A DNA stretch of 39,636 bases. Source: an uncultured Pelagibacteraceae bacterium (GTDB lineage: Bacteria > Pseudomonadota > Alphaproteobacteria > Pelagibacterales > Pelagibacteraceae). Location: assembly GCA_902604695.1 (NCBI GenBank), contig CACKZT010000009.1, positions 1-39,636 of the forward strand. Reading direction: 5' to 3'. Position numbers and translations under genes: made by a program. Below the pieces are notes generated by a model. That model ran no database searches. It had not been told where the DNA came from and saw nothing but the letters and a program-made list of their open reading frames with translations. Positions 17,451-27,641 of this stretch are shown here, one piece after another (within the stretch, counting starts at the first letter, position 1; each line of letters opens with the position of its first letter).

Positions 17451-18092
17451 TTAACCTGCAATTAAACTTTCTCCTGCAACAACGTTTTGACCTAATTTTG
17501 CTAAAGTTTTTTTATTATTAAAATAAATATCTACTCTACTTCCGAATCTTATCATGCCAATTCTTTCTCCTTGTTTTAGTTCTTGTTCTTTTTTAACTTC
17601 ACAAACAATTCTTCTAGCTATTAAGCCTGCTATTTGAACTATAACTATTTCATCATTTGAAGCAGTTTTTAATTTATAATAATTTCTCTCATTTTCCTCA
17701 CTTGCTTTATCAAGAGATGCGTTTAAAAATTTTCCTGGCTTATAAATAATGTCATCAATTTGACCCGAGGTTGGAATTCTATTAACATGACAATTGAATA
17801 CATTCATAAATATACTTACCTTAGTAAATGTTTTACTTTCTAAGCCCATTTCAATTGGTCCATTTGTGCTAATTATATTTGTTATTAGTCCATCAGCTGG
17901 ACTAACAAGAAAATTGTCATCGTTTATAGGGAATCTCTCTGGATCTCTAAAAAAGTAATAAACCCATATGCTAAGAATTACAAAAATTATTCCAATAGTT
18001 TTGGAAAAGAGTAAACCAAAAAACGTGATTATTATTGAAATAGCTAAAAATTTGTAGCCTTCTTTGTGTATTTTTGGAAAAATATTATTCAT
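17451..18092 (-). CDS. psd: Phosphatidylserine decarboxylase proenzyme
   Basis: Decarboxylates phosphatidylserine to phosphatidylethanolamine. It has 213 residues, the short type common in alphaproteobacteria. Two hydrophobic segments lie at about residues 14-48, followed by RDPERFP, SPADGLI, and FMNVFNCHVNRIP with the conserved histidine. Self-cleavage at Gly184-Ser185 (RFGSRVDIY) would generate the pyruvoyl cofactor on a short alpha chain. It heads the nine-gene minus-strand block and is divergent from icd across 75 bases. A TATAAT box lies only about 8 bases upstream of its ATG. Confidence 0.94.
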   Translation of the reverse strand: MNNIFPKIHKEGYKFLAISIIITFFGLLFSKTIGIIFVILSIWVYYFFRDPERFPINDDNFLVSPADGLITNIISTNGPIEMGLESKTFTKVSIFMNVFNCHVNRIPTSGQIDDIIYKPGKFLNASLDKASEENERNYYKLKTASNDEIVIVQIAGLIARRIVCEVKKEQELKQGERIGMIRFGSRVDIYFNNKKTLAKLGQNVVAGESLIAG

Positions 18093-18099
18093 TGTTATT

Positions 18100-18105
18100 A
18101 TTATA
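18100..18105 (-). promoter_or_regulatory. Candidate -10 box for psd
   Basis: TATAAT on the minus strand at 18105-18100 ends about 8 bases before the psd ATG at 18092. Transcription from it would begin within a few bases of the start codon, giving a nearly leaderless message for the nine-gene block. The -35 region is A+T-rich with no good match, so confidence is low. Confidence 0.3.
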
Positions 18106-18109
18106 TAGT

Positions 18110-18137
18110 TTGCTAATTTTTTATTAATATGTATAAA
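18110..18137 (+). promoter_or_regulatory. Candidate sigma-70 promoter for icd
   Basis: TTGCTA at 18110-18115 and TATAAA at 18132-18137 are separated by 16 bases. Transcription would start near 18144, leaving a leader of about 24 bases before the icd ATG at 18168. The site lies in the 75-base divergent gap between psd and icd. The -35 match is only moderate. Confidence 0.4.
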
Positions 18138-18167
18138 AATCGAACTTAATCAATTAATTTTTAAAAT

Positions 18168-19382
18168 ATGGCTAAAATTAAAGTTAAAAACCCAGTAGTT
18201 GAGCTTGATGGAGACGAAATGACTAGGATTATTTGGTCATTTATAAAAGATAAACTTATTAAACCTTACCTAGATATAGACTTAAAATATTACGACTTGG
18301 GTATGGAGAATAGAGACAAAACTAATGACCAGGTAACAACTGATTGTGCAAAAGCAATTCAAAAATATGGAGTTGGCGTAAAGTGTGCAACTATAACACC
18401 TGATGAAGCACGAGTTGAAGAATTTAAACTTAAAAAAATGTGGAGATCACCTAATGGTACAATTAGAAATATTGTTGGAGGAACAATCTTTAGAGAACCC
18501 ATTATATGTAAAAATGTTCCTAGATTAGTTCCACACTGGAGTGATAGTGTAATAGTAGGAAGACACGCTTTTGGAGATCAGTACAAAGCAACAGATTTTA
18601 AAGTTCCAGGTAAAGGTAAAATGACCGTTAAATGGGAGTCTGAAAATGGAAAAGATAAAATTGAGCATGAGGTTTTTAATTTTGATGGTCCCGGCATAGC
18701 GATGTCAATGTACAATTTAGATAAATCAATAAAAGATTTTGCTAGAGCTTGTATGAATTACGGTCTAGATCGAAAATGGCCAGTTTATTTTTCATCTAAA
18801 AATACAATTTTAAAAGCGTACGATGGAAGATTCAAAGATATATTTGAAGAAATTTTTCAAAAAGAATTTAAAGAAAAATTTAAAGAAGTGGGTATTACAT
18901 ATGAACACAGATTAATAGATGATATGGTTGCTTGCGCAATGAAATGGAGTGGAAAATATATATGGGCTTGTAAAAATTATGATGGCGATGTTCAATCTGA
19001 TACCGTGGCTCAAGGCTATGGTTCACTAGGTTTAATGACAAGTGTGCTAAGAACTCCAGATGGCAAAATAGCTGAAGCTGAGGCCGCTCACGGAACAGTT
19101 ACGAGACATTTCAGACAACACCAAGCTGGAAAAGAAACTTCTACGAATCCAATAGCATCAATTTTTGCTTGGACACGAGGTTTGTCTCATCGAGGAAATC
19201 TTGATGATAACCAAGAATTAATAAAGTTTTCAGAAACACTGGAAAAAGTTTGTATAGAAACAGTTGAAGGTGGATCTATGACTAAAGATTTAGCGATTTT
19301 AATAAGTAAAGATCAAAAATTTTTAACAACAAATCAATTTTTAGAAGCTATAGACTCTAATCTCAAAAAAAAACTTAATTAA
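18168..19382 (+). CDS. icd: NADP-dependent isocitrate dehydrogenase
   Basis: Oxidatively decarboxylates isocitrate to 2-oxoglutarate in the TCA cycle, giving NADPH. At 404 residues it belongs to the eukaryote-like subgroup found in alphaproteobacteria rather than the E. coli type. Marks of that subgroup are [13 protein letters not shown] at the start, the substrate loop [47 protein letters not shown] with metal-ligand aspartates, and the cofactor region [15 protein letters not shown] with [16 protein letters not shown]. It is transcribed alone. Its 3' end overlaps the alaS 3' end by 8 bases. Confidence 0.97.
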   Translation: MAKIKVKNPVVELDGDEMTRIIWSFIKDKLIKPYLDIDLKYYDLGMENRDKTNDQVTTDCAKAIQKYGVGVKCATITPDEARVEEFKLKKMWRSPNGTIRNIVGGTIFREPIICKNVPRLVPHWSDSVIVGRHAFGDQYKATDFKVPGKGKMTVKWESENGKDKIEHEVFNFDGPGIAMSMYNLDKSIKDFARACMNYGLDRKWPVYFSSKNTILKAYDGRFKDIFEEIFQKEFKEKFKEVGITYEHRLIDDMVACAMKWSGKYIWACKNYDGDVQSDTVAQGYGSLGLMTSVLRTPDGKIAEAEAAHGTVTRHFRQHQAGKETSTNPIASIFAWTRGLSHRGNLDDNQELIKFSETLEKVCIETVEGGSMTKDLAILISKDQKFLTTNQFLEAIDSNLKKKLN

Positions 19383-22050
19383 TTTTTTCAATTATTGCTT
19401 TAAAAGCATTATCAATTTCATTTTTATTATTTCCTCCAGCTTGAGCAAAATCTTTTCTACCTCCTCCACCTTTTCCACCAAGTATTTCTGAAGCAATTTT
19501 TACCAATTTTACTGCATCATATTTTGAAATTAAATCATTTGTAACTCCAACTGCTACTCCTACTTTTTCCTCAAATATAGAGACACAAATAACTATACCT
19601 TTTTTTATATCTTTTTTTCCTTGATCAATAATACTTCTTAATTCTTTTGGCGGGAAGTCTAGGAGAATTTGCTGTCTAACTTTGAAGTTACCAACTTTCT
19701 CATCCTTAATTTTGTTTTTGTTTTTATCTTTAATTAAGCTAGAAATCTTAATTTTTTCCAGTTGTTTAATTAATTGTTTTAAATTTTCTGCTAAGTTTTT
19801 GTTTTTATCTAGGTCGGGTTTTGCTTTATAATTTAAAAGTTCTTTTTGAATTTTTTCTAATTGTTCTTTAACATTTTTTTCTTTCAGAGATTTATTCTCT
19901 TTTAGAGATTTTAGATATTTACTAAGCTGGTAATCTCTTAAAGCTTCCACTCTTCTCACTCCTGATGCTATAGAAGATTGACTTATAATGCCAAATTTTC
20001 CAACTTCTTTTGTATTTTTAACATGTGTTCCTCCACATAATTCTGTGGAAAAAAAACCATTAGCTTCTTTTCCCATAAATACTACTCTTACCTCTTCGCC
20101 ATATTTTTCTCCAAAAAGCGCTAATGCGCCCGTTTTAACTGCTTCTTTTGGTGTCATTATTCTCGTTTGAACTTCAGTTGCAGCTTCGATTATTTCATTT
20201 ACTACTTTGTTAATTTTCAACATCTCCTCTTTTTCAATAGGTTTATTATGACTAAAATCAAATCTTAATCTATCTGGTGAAACTAGCGATCCCTTTTGAG
20301 TTACATGTTTACCAAGAGTTCTTCTTAAAGATTCGTGTAACAAATGAGTTGCAGAATGATTGGCTTTTGAATTATTTCTTTTTATAATATCAATTTCAAG
20401 ATTTACACTCTGACCTATTTTAATTGAACCTTCAATAACTTTACCTGTATGAACGAAAAGATCTCCCATTTTTTTTTGGGTATCAGTTATATTTATTTTA
20501 CAATTAGAATTAAAAATAATTCCTTGATCTCCAACCTGCCCACCTGACTCACCATAAAAAGGGGTTTGATTGGTAATTATTTCAATATCGTCTCCACTAC
20601 TGACGCTATCAACAAATTTATTTTTTTTTGATATTTTCAAAACAACTCCTTCGGCTTTTTCAAATTCATAACCTAAAAATTCTGTAGGATTTAATTCTTC
20701 TCTTACTTTAAACCATTTTTCCTCAACTGACTTATCTCCAGAACCTTTCCAATTAGCTCTTGCTAGTGTCTTGCTTTTTTCCATCTCTTTTTCAAAAGCA
20801 TTGCTATCTACTTTAATATTTTTTGTTCTTAAGATATCTGCAGTCAAATCAACTGGAAAACCATATGTATCATATAATTTAAAAGCAACTGAGCCCGGTA
20901 ATATATTTTTTTGAACTTTATTTAAATTTTCTTCTAAAATTTTCATTCCCCTTTCTAATAAAGATGAAAATTTTTCCTCTTCGTTTTTTAAAGTCTCAAT
21001 AATAAGATCTTTACCAATTTCTAACTCGGGATAACTATCTTTCATTTCACTTAATAAGACTTCGAATAGTTTATAAAAAACGGGTGCTTTACTTCCTAGA
21101 GAATGAGCATGTCTCATACCTCTTCTCATTATTCTTCTCAATACATATCCGCGGCCCTCATTAGAGGGAAGTATTCCTTCTGCTATCAAAAAGCTACTTG
21201 CTCTTAAATGGTCTGAAATTACTCTGTGGCTAGCTATGGTGGTATTATTAATTGGTGCTTTAATAATATTTGATGATGCCTCTATAATTTTTTTAAAGTG
21301 ATCGATGTTATAATTATCATGAGTCCCTTGAAGAACAGCTGTCATTCTCTCAAGTCCCATTCCTGTGTCTACTGATGGTTTTGGTAAATCAATTCTTTTT
21401 TCTTTAGAAATTTGCTCATATTGCATGAAAACAAGATTCCATATCTCAATAAATCTGTTTCCATCTTGGTCTACACTTCCTGGAGGTCCTCCTTCAAGTT
21501 TCTCTCCATGATCATAAAAAATTTCAGAGCAAGGACCACATGGTCCTGTTTCACCCATAGACCAAAAATTATCAGAAGTTGCAATTTTTATTATTTTATC
21601 TTCACTTAAACCTGCAATTTTTTTCCACAAATTAAATGACTCTTCGTCTTCGTGAAAAACTGTTACTAAAAGCTTTTCTTTAGGTAAATTAAAATCTTTA
21701 GTTAATAAGTTCCATGCATGGAGAATGGCTTGTTCTTTAAAATAATCTCCAAATGAAAAATTTCCTAGCATTTCAAAAAAAGTATGGTGTCTGGGAGTAT
21801 ATCCAACATTTTCCAAATCGTTATGTTTACCGCCCGCCCTAACACATTTTTGAGAGGTCACAGCTGTTTTAAATTGCTTCTTTTCTAAACCTGTAAATAC
21901 ATTTTTAAATTGAACCATTCCAGAGTTGGTGAACATAAGGGTTGGGTCATTATTTGGGACTAAGTTACTCGAGTCTACTATTTGATGATTATTTTTTTTA
22001 AAATAATTTAAAAATTTACTTCTTACATCTGTCAATAAAATCTGACTCAT
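19375..22050 (-). CDS. alaS: Alanine-tRNA ligase
   Basis: Charges tRNA-Ala and edits mischarged tRNA. It has 891 residues. The class II aminoacylation core carries [26 protein letters not shown] and [17 protein letters not shown]. The editing domain has the zinc-binding HSATH near residues 565-569 and CGGTH near residue 672. A coiled-coil segment around residues 715-775 leads to the C-terminal Ala domain ending with [13 protein letters not shown]. All domains of a full bacterial AlaRS are present. In many alphaproteobacteria alaS directly follows recA; here an aldehyde dehydrogenase and a DUF779 gene lie between them. Confidence 0.97.
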   Translation of the reverse strand: MSQILLTDVRSKFLNYFKKNNHQIVDSSNLVPNNDPTLMFTNSGMVQFKNVFTGLEKKQFKTAVTSQKCVRAGGKHNDLENVGYTPRHHTFFEMLGNFSFGDYFKEQAILHAWNLLTKDFNLPKEKLLVTVFHEDEESFNLWKKIAGLSEDKIIKIATSDNFWSMGETGPCGPCSEIFYDHGEKLEGGPPGSVDQDGNRFIEIWNLVFMQYEQISKEKRIDLPKPSVDTGMGLERMTAVLQGTHDNYNIDHFKKIIEASSNIIKAPINNTTIASHRVISDHLRASSFLIAEGILPSNEGRGYVLRRIMRRGMRHAHSLGSKAPVFYKLFEVLLSEMKDSYPELEIGKDLIIETLKNEEEKFSSLLERGMKILEENLNKVQKNILPGSVAFKLYDTYGFPVDLTADILRTKNIKVDSNAFEKEMEKSKTLARANWKGSGDKSVEEKWFKVREELNPTEFLGYEFEKAEGVVLKISKKNKFVDSVSSGDDIEIITNQTPFYGESGGQVGDQGIIFNSNCKINITDTQKKMGDLFVHTGKVIEGSIKIGQSVNLEIDIIKRNNSKANHSATHLLHESLRRTLGKHVTQKGSLVSPDRLRFDFSHNKPIEKEEMLKINKVVNEIIEAATEVQTRIMTPKEAVKTGALALFGEKYGEEVRVVFMGKEANGFFSTELCGGTHVKNTKEVGKFGIISQSSIASGVRRVEALRDYQLSKYLKSLKENKSLKEKNVKEQLEKIQKELLNYKAKPDLDKNKNLAENLKQLIKQLEKIKISSLIKDKNKNKIKDEKVGNFKVRQQILLDFPPKELRSIIDQGKKDIKKGIVICVSIFEEKVGVAVGVTNDLISKYDAVKLVKIASEILGGKGGGGRKDFAQAGGNNKNEIDNAFKAIIEKIN

Positions 22051-22082
22051 TCTCTATTAAATACAGATATTTTTTGAGTTGT

Positions 22083-22430
22083 CTATTTAGTTTTCTCATC
22101 TTCAACCAGACAAATTTCTGATTTAGTCAAAAATCTGCGGCCAGTGCCATTATCTAGGGAAAACATTCCTCCAATGCCTTTTACTGCATCTATAGTTAAA
22201 TCAGTGTGTTTCCATTTATCATATTGCTCTTCATTCATGTAGAACGGTGTTCCATCAATTTCTCCGAGTTTGACGTCACTATTTCCAACCATATATTCTT
22301 TCGCAGGAAAACACATAGGTGCGCTTCCATCACAGCAGCCTCCAGACTGGTGAAACAAAAGATCTGCTCCATGAACTGCTTTGAGATCGTTTAATAATTT
22401 TTTTGCTGATAAAGTTGCTTTTACTTTCAT
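22083..22430 (-). CDS. DUF779 family protein
   Basis: A 115-residue protein matching the DUF779 family, whose genes are often found next to aldehyde dehydrogenases. Its biochemical role is not established. The conserved core is LLFHQSGGCCDGSAPMCF, with a pair of cysteines and a third four residues on, followed by GTPFYMNEEQYDKWKHT and GRRFLTKSEIC. The cysteine-rich patch suggests metal or thiol chemistry, but this is inference. It follows the aldehyde dehydrogenase on the same strand, and a 12-bp stem-loop ends only 6 bases before its start codon. Confidence 0.85.
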   Translation of the reverse strand: MKVKATLSAKKLLNDLKAVHGADLLFHQSGGCCDGSAPMCFPAKEYMVGNSDVKLGEIDGTPFYMNEEQYDKWKHTDLTIDAVKGIGGMFSLDNGTGRRFLTKSEICLVEDEKTK

Positions 22431-22436
22431 AAATTT

Positions 22437-22464
22437 AATAGCCCGTGAAGACTCACGGGCTATT
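22437..22464 (-). terminator. Perfect 12-bp stem-loop between aldehyde dehydrogenase and DUF779 genes
   Basis: AATAGCCCGTGA at 22437-22448 is the exact reverse complement of TCACGGGCTATT at 22453-22464, with a 4-base loop. In the direction of transcription it begins 12 bases after the aldehyde dehydrogenase stop codon and ends 6 bases before the DUF779 start. There is no long T-run after it, so it could be a terminator or attenuator, a 3'-end stabiliser, or a structure that limits DUF779 translation. Confidence 0.65.
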
Positions 22465-22476
22465 ATAATAAATATT

Positions 22477-24030
22477 TTAAAAGAAACCTAGTTTTTTCTC
22501 ACTGTAAGACACGTGTAAATTTTTAACCTGTCTATAATGATTTAGCATCATTTTATGAGTTTCTCTTCCAATACCAGACTGCTTATACCCTCCAAATGCA
22601 GCATGAGCAGGATACGCATGATAACAGTTTGTCCAAACTCTACCAGCTTGTATCTCTCTTCCCATTCTGTATGCAAGATTACCATTTCTAGTCCAAACAC
22701 CTGCGCCTAATCCATAAAGAGTGTCATTAGCTATTTCTAATGCTTCTTTTTCATCTTTAAACTTAGTCACTGAAACGACTGGTCCAAAGATTTCCTCCTG
22801 GAATATTCGCATTTTGTTGTTTCCTTCAAAAATAGTTGGTTGGATATAGTTTCCTTTTTCTAATCCACTATTTAATTTTGCAACACTTCCTCCTGTTAGA
22901 ACTTTGGCACCTTCTTTTTTACCTAAATCTAAATAAGATTTAATTTTTTCCATTTGTTCTAGTGAAGCCTGTGCTCCAATCATAGTTTCCATCTTTAAAG
23001 GATTATCTTGTTTAACAGCTTTTGTTCTAGCAATCGCCTTTTTCATGAATTTATCATAGATAGACTCTTGAACTAGTACTCTGCTTGGACAAGTACATAC
23101 CTCACCTTGATTAAGTGTAAACATTGCGAAACCTTCTAGACATTTATCAAAGAAGTCATCATCTTTATCCATAACATCCTCGAAGAAAATGTTTGGAGAT
23201 TTTCCACCTAGTTCCAAAGTTATTGGTATTAAGTTTTGAGATGCATACTGCATGATTAAACGTCCAGTAGTTGTTTCACCTGTAAAAGCAATCTTCTTAA
23301 TTCTTTTTGAAGATGCTAAAGGTTTACCTGCTTCTAAACCATAACCACTTACTACGTTTACAACACCTTTAGGTAATAAATCACCTATTAATTCCATCAA
23401 TATCAATATTGAAGCTGGTGTTTGTTCTGCTGGCTTTAACACTACGCAATTTCCTGCTGCTAATGCTGGGGCCAACTTCCAAGTAGCCATAAGTAATGGA
23501 AAGTTCCATGGTATTATTTGTCCAACTACTCCAAGAGGTTCAGGTATATGATAAGAATATTCACTATTACTTATCTCAGCTACAGAACCTTCTTCTGCTC
23601 TTATTACTCCTCCAAAATACCTCCAGTGATCTACCACTAATGGAAGATCGGCAGCCATACATTCTCTTATAGGCTTACCATTATCAAGGCACTCTGCTAC
23701 TGCTAAAAGATTAAGATTTTTTTCAATGACATCAGCAATTTTATTGAGAATATTTGATCTCTCACCAATTGAAGTCTTTCCCCAACTAGGAAAAGCCGCA
23801 TGGGCTGCGTCTAAAGCAAAATCAATATCTTTGTCATTCGAACGTGGCACTTTACATATTACCTCATTAGTAATCGGTGAAGTATTATCAAAATACTTAC
23901 CTGATTTAGGCTCTTCAAATTTACCATTGATAAAGTTTCCGTATTTAGCTTTGAATGGAAATTTAACCTTTAAATGAGAAGTATCTAAAGAAGATGACAC
24001 TTTCGAGCTTCCTGCTTGTTGTGTGCTCAT
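22477..24030 (-). CDS. NAD-dependent aldehyde dehydrogenase (AldB/ExaC-like)
   Basis: Oxidises an aldehyde to the carboxylic acid, probably with NAD. It has 517 residues. IPWNFPLLM and [13 protein letters not shown] belong to the cofactor site, FTGETTTG to the nucleotide loop, Glu273 in LELGGKSP is the general base, and Cys312 in [10 protein letters not shown] the nucleophile. The [10 protein letters not shown] and [14 protein letters not shown] segments resemble acetaldehyde dehydrogenases of the AcoD/ExaC group. Pairing with a DUF779 gene supports that group, but the true substrate cannot be read from sequence. A clear AAGGAG ribosome-binding site lies about 6 bases before the ATG, stronger than for most genes here. 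Confidence 0.88.
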   Translation of the reverse strand: MSTQQAGSSKVSSSLDTSHLKVKFPFKAKYGNFINGKFEEPKSGKYFDNTSPITNEVICKVPRSNDKDIDFALDAAHAAFPSWGKTSIGERSNILNKIADVIEKNLNLLAVAECLDNGKPIRECMAADLPLVVDHWRYFGGVIRAEEGSVAEISNSEYSYHIPEPLGVVGQIIPWNFPLLMATWKLAPALAAGNCVVLKPAEQTPASILILMELIGDLLPKGVVNVVSGYGLEAGKPLASSKRIKKIAFTGETTTGRLIMQYASQNLIPITLELGGKSPNIFFEDVMDKDDDFFDKCLEGFAMFTLNQGEVCTCPSRVLVQESIYDKFMKKAIARTKAVKQDNPLKMETMIGAQASLEQMEKIKSYLDLGKKEGAKVLTGGSVAKLNSGLEKGNYIQPTIFEGNNKMRIFQEEIFGPVVSVTKFKDEKEALEIANDTLYGLGAGVWTRNGNLAYRMGREIQAGRVWTNCYHAYPAHAAFGGYKQSGIGRETHKMMLNHYRQVKNLHVSYSEKKLGFF

Positions 24031-24157
24031 ATTTACTCCTTTTGTTCTATTGTGTAATTAAACTTAAATTAAGTGAAATTGTATAGAGGTAATTTTGTCT
24101 TAAATTTTTTATTCACTATATATAGATTTTAACAATTTAGAGTTGTTATTTCATGGG

Positions 24158-24182
24158 AAACGGGAGAAGTTTTCTCCCGTTT
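24158..24182 (-). terminator. Stem-loop downstream of recA
   Basis: AAACGGGAGAA at 24158-24168 pairs perfectly with TTCTCCCGTTT at 24172-24182 around a 3-base loop, an 11-bp stem with a G+C-rich core. It begins 23 bases after the recA stop codon in the direction of transcription. It lacks a strong T-run afterwards, but its position and stability make it the likely end of the recA transcript. Confidence 0.65.
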
Positions 24183-24205
24183 AAAGTGTAAAGATAGCTT
24201 TAGAA

Positions 24206-25309
24206 TTATTCGTCTTCTTTTTTTTCTTTAATCTTCTCTTTTGGTGAAGGGTTACCTTCTAACTCTTTTGAGATTGCTGCAGCTTTATCTCTTATAACTT
24301 TTTCTATTTCTGAAGCAACATTAGGATTTTGTTCAAGGTATATTTTTGCATTTTCACGACCTTGGCCAATTTTTTCTCCTTTATATGCATACCAAGCTCC
24401 TGATTTCTCAACTACACCAGCTTTAGCTCCAAGATCAACTAATTCACCGGATTTACTAATTCCCTTTCCATACATTAAATCAAATTCAACTACTTTAAAT
24501 GGTGGTGCTACTTTATTTTTAATGACTTTGACTCTTGTAGAGTTACCAATTATTTGATCTTTATCTTTTATCGCTCCTATTCTTCTAATGTCCATTCTCA
24601 CAGAAGAATAAAATTTTAGAGCATTTCCACCTGAAGTCGTTTCTGGATTGCCGAACATAACACCAATTTTCATTCTTATTTGATTTATAAAAATTACCAT
24701 TGTGTTAGATTTTGAAACTGAACCAGTGATTTTTCTCAATGCTTGACTCATCAATCTAGACTGTAATCCAACATGATGGTCTCCCATTTCACCCTCGAGT
24801 TCTGCTTTTGGAGTCAATGCAGCAACTGAATCTACAACAAGTACTGAAACTGAGCCAGATTTAATTAGTGTATCAGTTATTTCTAAAGCTTGTTCTCCAG
24901 TATCAGGTTGCGAGATTAAAAGTTCTTCTGTCTTAACACCTAATTTTTTTGCATATATTGGGTCCATTGCATGTTCTGCGTCAACAAAAGCACAAATTCC
25001 TCCAGCCTTTTGAGCCTCAGCAACAACTTGTAATGCCAATGTTGTTTTTCCTGAAGATTCTGGTCCGTATACTTCTATAATTCTCCCTTTTGGTAGACCA
25101 CCTATTCCTAGAGCAAGATCTAAACTTAATGACCCTGTCGAGATTGACTCGATATCTAGCGCTTGTTGCTGACCAAGTCTCATAACTGAGCCTTTTCCAA
25201 AATTTTGATCTATTTGGCTTATAGCTGCTTCTAATGATTTGTTTTTTTCCTTTAATTCCTGGGCTTTTTTATTGTCTGTTTTAACTACTTTTAGTCCATT
25301 TTTTATCAT
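24206..25309 (-). CDS. recA: Recombinase RecA
   Basis: The ATP-dependent strand-exchange protein of homologous recombination and repair. It has 367 residues. Walker [10 protein letters not shown] is at 82-90, [10 protein letters not shown] follows, then [29 protein letters not shown] with Walker B, and the loop-2 region [28 protein letters not shown]. The acidic-lysine tail ends in [11 protein letters not shown]. An AAGGAA ribosome-binding site precedes the ATG. It is transcribed on its own, with a stem-loop behind it and a possible SOS-like box upstream. Confidence 0.98.
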   Translation of the reverse strand: MIKNGLKVVKTDNKKAQELKEKNKSLEAAISQIDQNFGKGSVMRLGQQQALDIESISTGSLSLDLALGIGGLPKGRIIEVYGPESSGKTTLALQVVAEAQKAGGICAFVDAEHAMDPIYAKKLGVKTEELLISQPDTGEQALEITDTLIKSGSVSVLVVDSVAALTPKAELEGEMGDHHVGLQSRLMSQALRKITGSVSKSNTMVIFINQIRMKIGVMFGNPETTSGGNALKFYSSVRMDIRRIGAIKDKDQIIGNSTRVKVIKNKVAPPFKVVEFDLMYGKGISKSGELVDLGAKAGVVEKSGAWYAYKGEKIGQGRENAKIYLEQNPNVASEIEKVIRDKAAAISKELEGNPSPKEKIKEKKEDE

Positions 25310-25348
25310 TTTATTTCCTTTTTTTTGTTTCGAATCGTTAATCTAAAT

Positions 25349-25363
25349 GTACACATTTTGTTC
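25349..25363 (-). promoter_or_regulatory. Possible LexA (SOS) box upstream of recA
   Basis: On the plus strand GTAC at 25349-25352 and GTTC at 25360-25363 are separated by seven bases. This is one mismatch from the alphaproteobacterial SOS box GTTC-N7-GTTC. It lies about 40 bases upstream of the recA ATG, a sensible operator position. A TTGAAA box at 25373-25368 (minus strand) could be the -35 element. No lexA gene is visible in the window, so the role is inferred. Confidence 0.4.
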
Positions 25364-25428
25364 TTTTTTTCAAGTAATTAAAATATCCATAGAAATCGTC
25401 AATTTTACGTTTTTTTAAAGAGGTTGGT

Positions 25429-26721
25429 TTATTGTTTAATGCTATCTAAAGTTAAATTTCCTATTGCTGCTAAAAGTTCAAACTTGGATACTCTAAAATC
25501 TCTTTCTGATTTAGCGTTAGCTATTCTCGCATCCAAAAGTAAACTTGTTGATTGAATAACTTCTAATGTCGTTCTTGTATTTCCAGAGTCATATTCTAAA
25601 GTTATACCTTCATTAGCTATCTCCGCCGCTTTAACTTGGGACTCCGTAGCTTTTAAAACACTTTGTGCAGATTGATAGGTTGACCAAGCATTCGCAGTAT
25701 TAGTCTTAACTTCATTAATAGTATCCTGTAAAATTAAGCTCATTTTTTCTTTTTTCAATTTAGATTTTTTGACTGAGGAAAAATTTTTTCCTCCTTTAAT
25801 AATTGGCCATGTTACAGTTGCTTTAACTGTTTCTTGCTCTACCTGATCCACTGTGGCGCTAAAATCATCAATCTCAGATTTTGAGTAATTTAAAGATGCT
25901 GAGGGAGAAAATTGCGCTTTTTCAATATTTAATTCTCTTTCAGAAATTTTGAAATTTAATTTTGCAATTAATAACTTTGGATTTTGATCTTCAGCAATTT
26001 TAAGCGCGTTGGTTAAATCTTTAGGTAAATTTATATTAAGTTCAAAATCATCATTTATTTCATTGGGAGCACTTAGTCTAATAATTCTTTCAAAATTTGT
26101 TTTTGTAGTAAGAAGTTCAGTATCAGCAGATATCAAGTCCGCTTTAGCTCCAGCTAAAGATGACTCTGATTGCGCTAAATCTGTTAATGTTATTTCACCT
26201 TTTTGAACTCTAGAACTATCTGACTCTACTTGTCTTTCAAATAAATCTACATTTAAGATATTAAATTTTTTATTTTTAGACTTGTAAATTAAATCATAAT
26301 ATACACTAGCTGCATTCAATAAAGTATTTTGTTCAACATTTTTTAATTCTAAATCTGCAACTTTAACTTCTAGTTGAGATTTTTTTAAAGAATTGTAACC
26401 TTCAAAACCTTGAAAAATTTTTTGATCTACGGATATTTTTTTTGTCTCCGTATTTAAACTGGTGTCTGATAAGCTTGCTCCAGATTTATTTGTTCTATTT
26501 GAAGATTGGCTGCTATCAACATTTCCTTCAAGGGAAAGATTAGGTAAAAATTCACTCCTTGAGATATTAATATTTTCTTTGGTAGCCTTAAAATTTTTTC
26601 TTTCAGCATTTAGCCTAGGATTATTTTGATAAGCTGAGTCTAGAAAAAATGTTAAATTTGACTCTGCTTTAATTAAATTAAATTGAAATAAAATAAAGAT
26701 TACTAAAAATATTTTTTTCAT
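25429..26721 (-). CDS. TolC family outer-membrane efflux protein
   Basis: An outer-membrane channel of type I secretion or multidrug efflux. It has 430 residues. A signal peptide occupies residues 1-19. The two OEP repeats are visible as long amphipathic helical stretches: NPRLNAERKNFKATKENI opens the first and NPKLLIAKLNFKISERELN the second. The ending has LEYDSGNTRTTLEVIQSTSLLLDARI, typical of TolC, with DSGNTRTTLEV at the equatorial helix. Its start codon directly abuts the stop of the upstream kinase gene. No inner-membrane pump or adaptor lies beside it. Confidence 0.88.
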   Translation of the reverse strand: MKKIFLVIFILFQFNLIKAESNLTFFLDSAYQNNPRLNAERKNFKATKENINISRSEFLPNLSLEGNVDSSQSSNRTNKSGASLSDTSLNTETKKISVDQKIFQGFEGYNSLKKSQLEVKVADLELKNVEQNTLLNAASVYYDLIYKSKNKKFNILNVDLFERQVESDSSRVQKGEITLTDLAQSESSLAGAKADLISADTELLTTKTNFERIIRLSAPNEINDDFELNINLPKDLTNALKIAEDQNPKLLIAKLNFKISERELNIEKAQFSPSASLNYSKSEIDDFSATVDQVEQETVKATVTWPIIKGGKNFSSVKKSKLKKEKMSLILQDTINEVKTNTANAWSTYQSAQSVLKATESQVKAAEIANEGITLEYDSGNTRTTLEVIQSTSLLLDARIANAKSERDFRVSKFELLAAIGNLTLDSIKQ

Positions 26722-27639
26722 CTAATTAAATTTTATTTTATTTAGTCTGTGTTTTTTATCAATCGTAACTAAAATATCAGATTTCTGGCTTAAATTTTTT
26801 AACATATAATTTGTAATTCTTTCATAGTACATAATAAAATTTTTTACTTGAATTTTATTCATTGTTTTTTTTCCTTTAGAGGAAACTTTAAGTTTTTTTT
26901 CTTGAAGCAGTCTCCATTTATAAACGTACTTGAAACTTGGAACTTTAAGAAAAATTAAACTATCAATTAAATTAAATAATTTATTATATCTTGTTTTTAG
27001 TTCCTTGTTAACTTTTTTTCTCCAAATTAGGTTTTCATCAAATTTTTTTTCTAAAAGATTAGTTGGTTTTTTTAATTGATGTGTTTTCTGATGTTCTGCG
27101 CCAACGCACCAGCCTTCAAAAATCACAATATTTGGCTTTTTTCGAACTTTTCTCCATTTATTTTTAGGATACCTATCATCTATTGATTTATCAAATTTAG
27201 GAATATTAAATGTCTTAAATTTCTTGTTTAAGATTAATTTAAATGTTTTTTTTAAAAGTTTTATATCATGTGTTCCAGGAACTCCCCTTGTATAAAATAA
27301 TTGATGAACATTTTTTGACATTTTTTTTCTTTCTTTTCGTGTTTTGTAAAAATCATCAATTGAAAAATTTATAGTATTTAATTTGTATTTTGTTTTAAGT
27401 ATTAACTTAAGTATCTCAGTAATTGTTGTTTTCCCCGAACCCTGCCCACCTGATAAACCAATTACTATAGTTTTTAATTTAGATTGATATTTTTTATTAA
27501 TAAAATCACATATTGGAATATAAAAATTATTTAATTGACCTAGTTTATCAAAAAAAGGCTCTCCAAGAACCTCTTGTTTTTTTAAAAAATTTAAGTATTT
27601 TTTTTTAGTATCTAAATACCGCGATTTTGCTGCGTACAT
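26722..27639 (-). CDS. P-loop kinase, probable D-glycerate 3-kinase
   Basis: A 305-residue kinase with the P-loop GLSGGQGSGKTTIT at residues 61-74. NFSIDDFYKTRKER and YTRGVPGTHDIKLL follow, then FDKSIDDRYP and VIFEGWCVGA. This set of motifs matches the plant/fungal-type glycerate kinases (D-glycerate to 3-phosphoglycerate) that also occur in proteobacteria, and it would salvage carbon from glycolate or glyoxylate. A uridine-kinase-like or YggC-like role is the alternative. The sequence is unusually rich in lysine. It lies 2 bases after the GFA gene and directly before the TolC gene. Confidence 0.75.
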   Translation of the reverse strand: MYAAKSRYLDTKKKYLNFLKKQEVLGEPFFDKLGQLNNFYIPICDFINKKYQSKLKTIVIGLSGGQGSGKTTITEILKLILKTKYKLNTINFSIDDFYKTRKERKKMSKNVHQLFYTRGVPGTHDIKLLKKTFKLILNKKFKTFNIPKFDKSIDDRYPKNKWRKVRKKPNIVIFEGWCVGAEHQKTHQLKKPTNLLEKKFDENLIWRKKVNKELKTRYNKLFNLIDSLIFLKVPSFKYVYKWRLLQEKKLKVSSKGKKTMNKIQVKNFIMYYERITNYMLKNLSQKSDILVTIDKKHRLNKIKFN

Positions 27640-27641
27640 TT

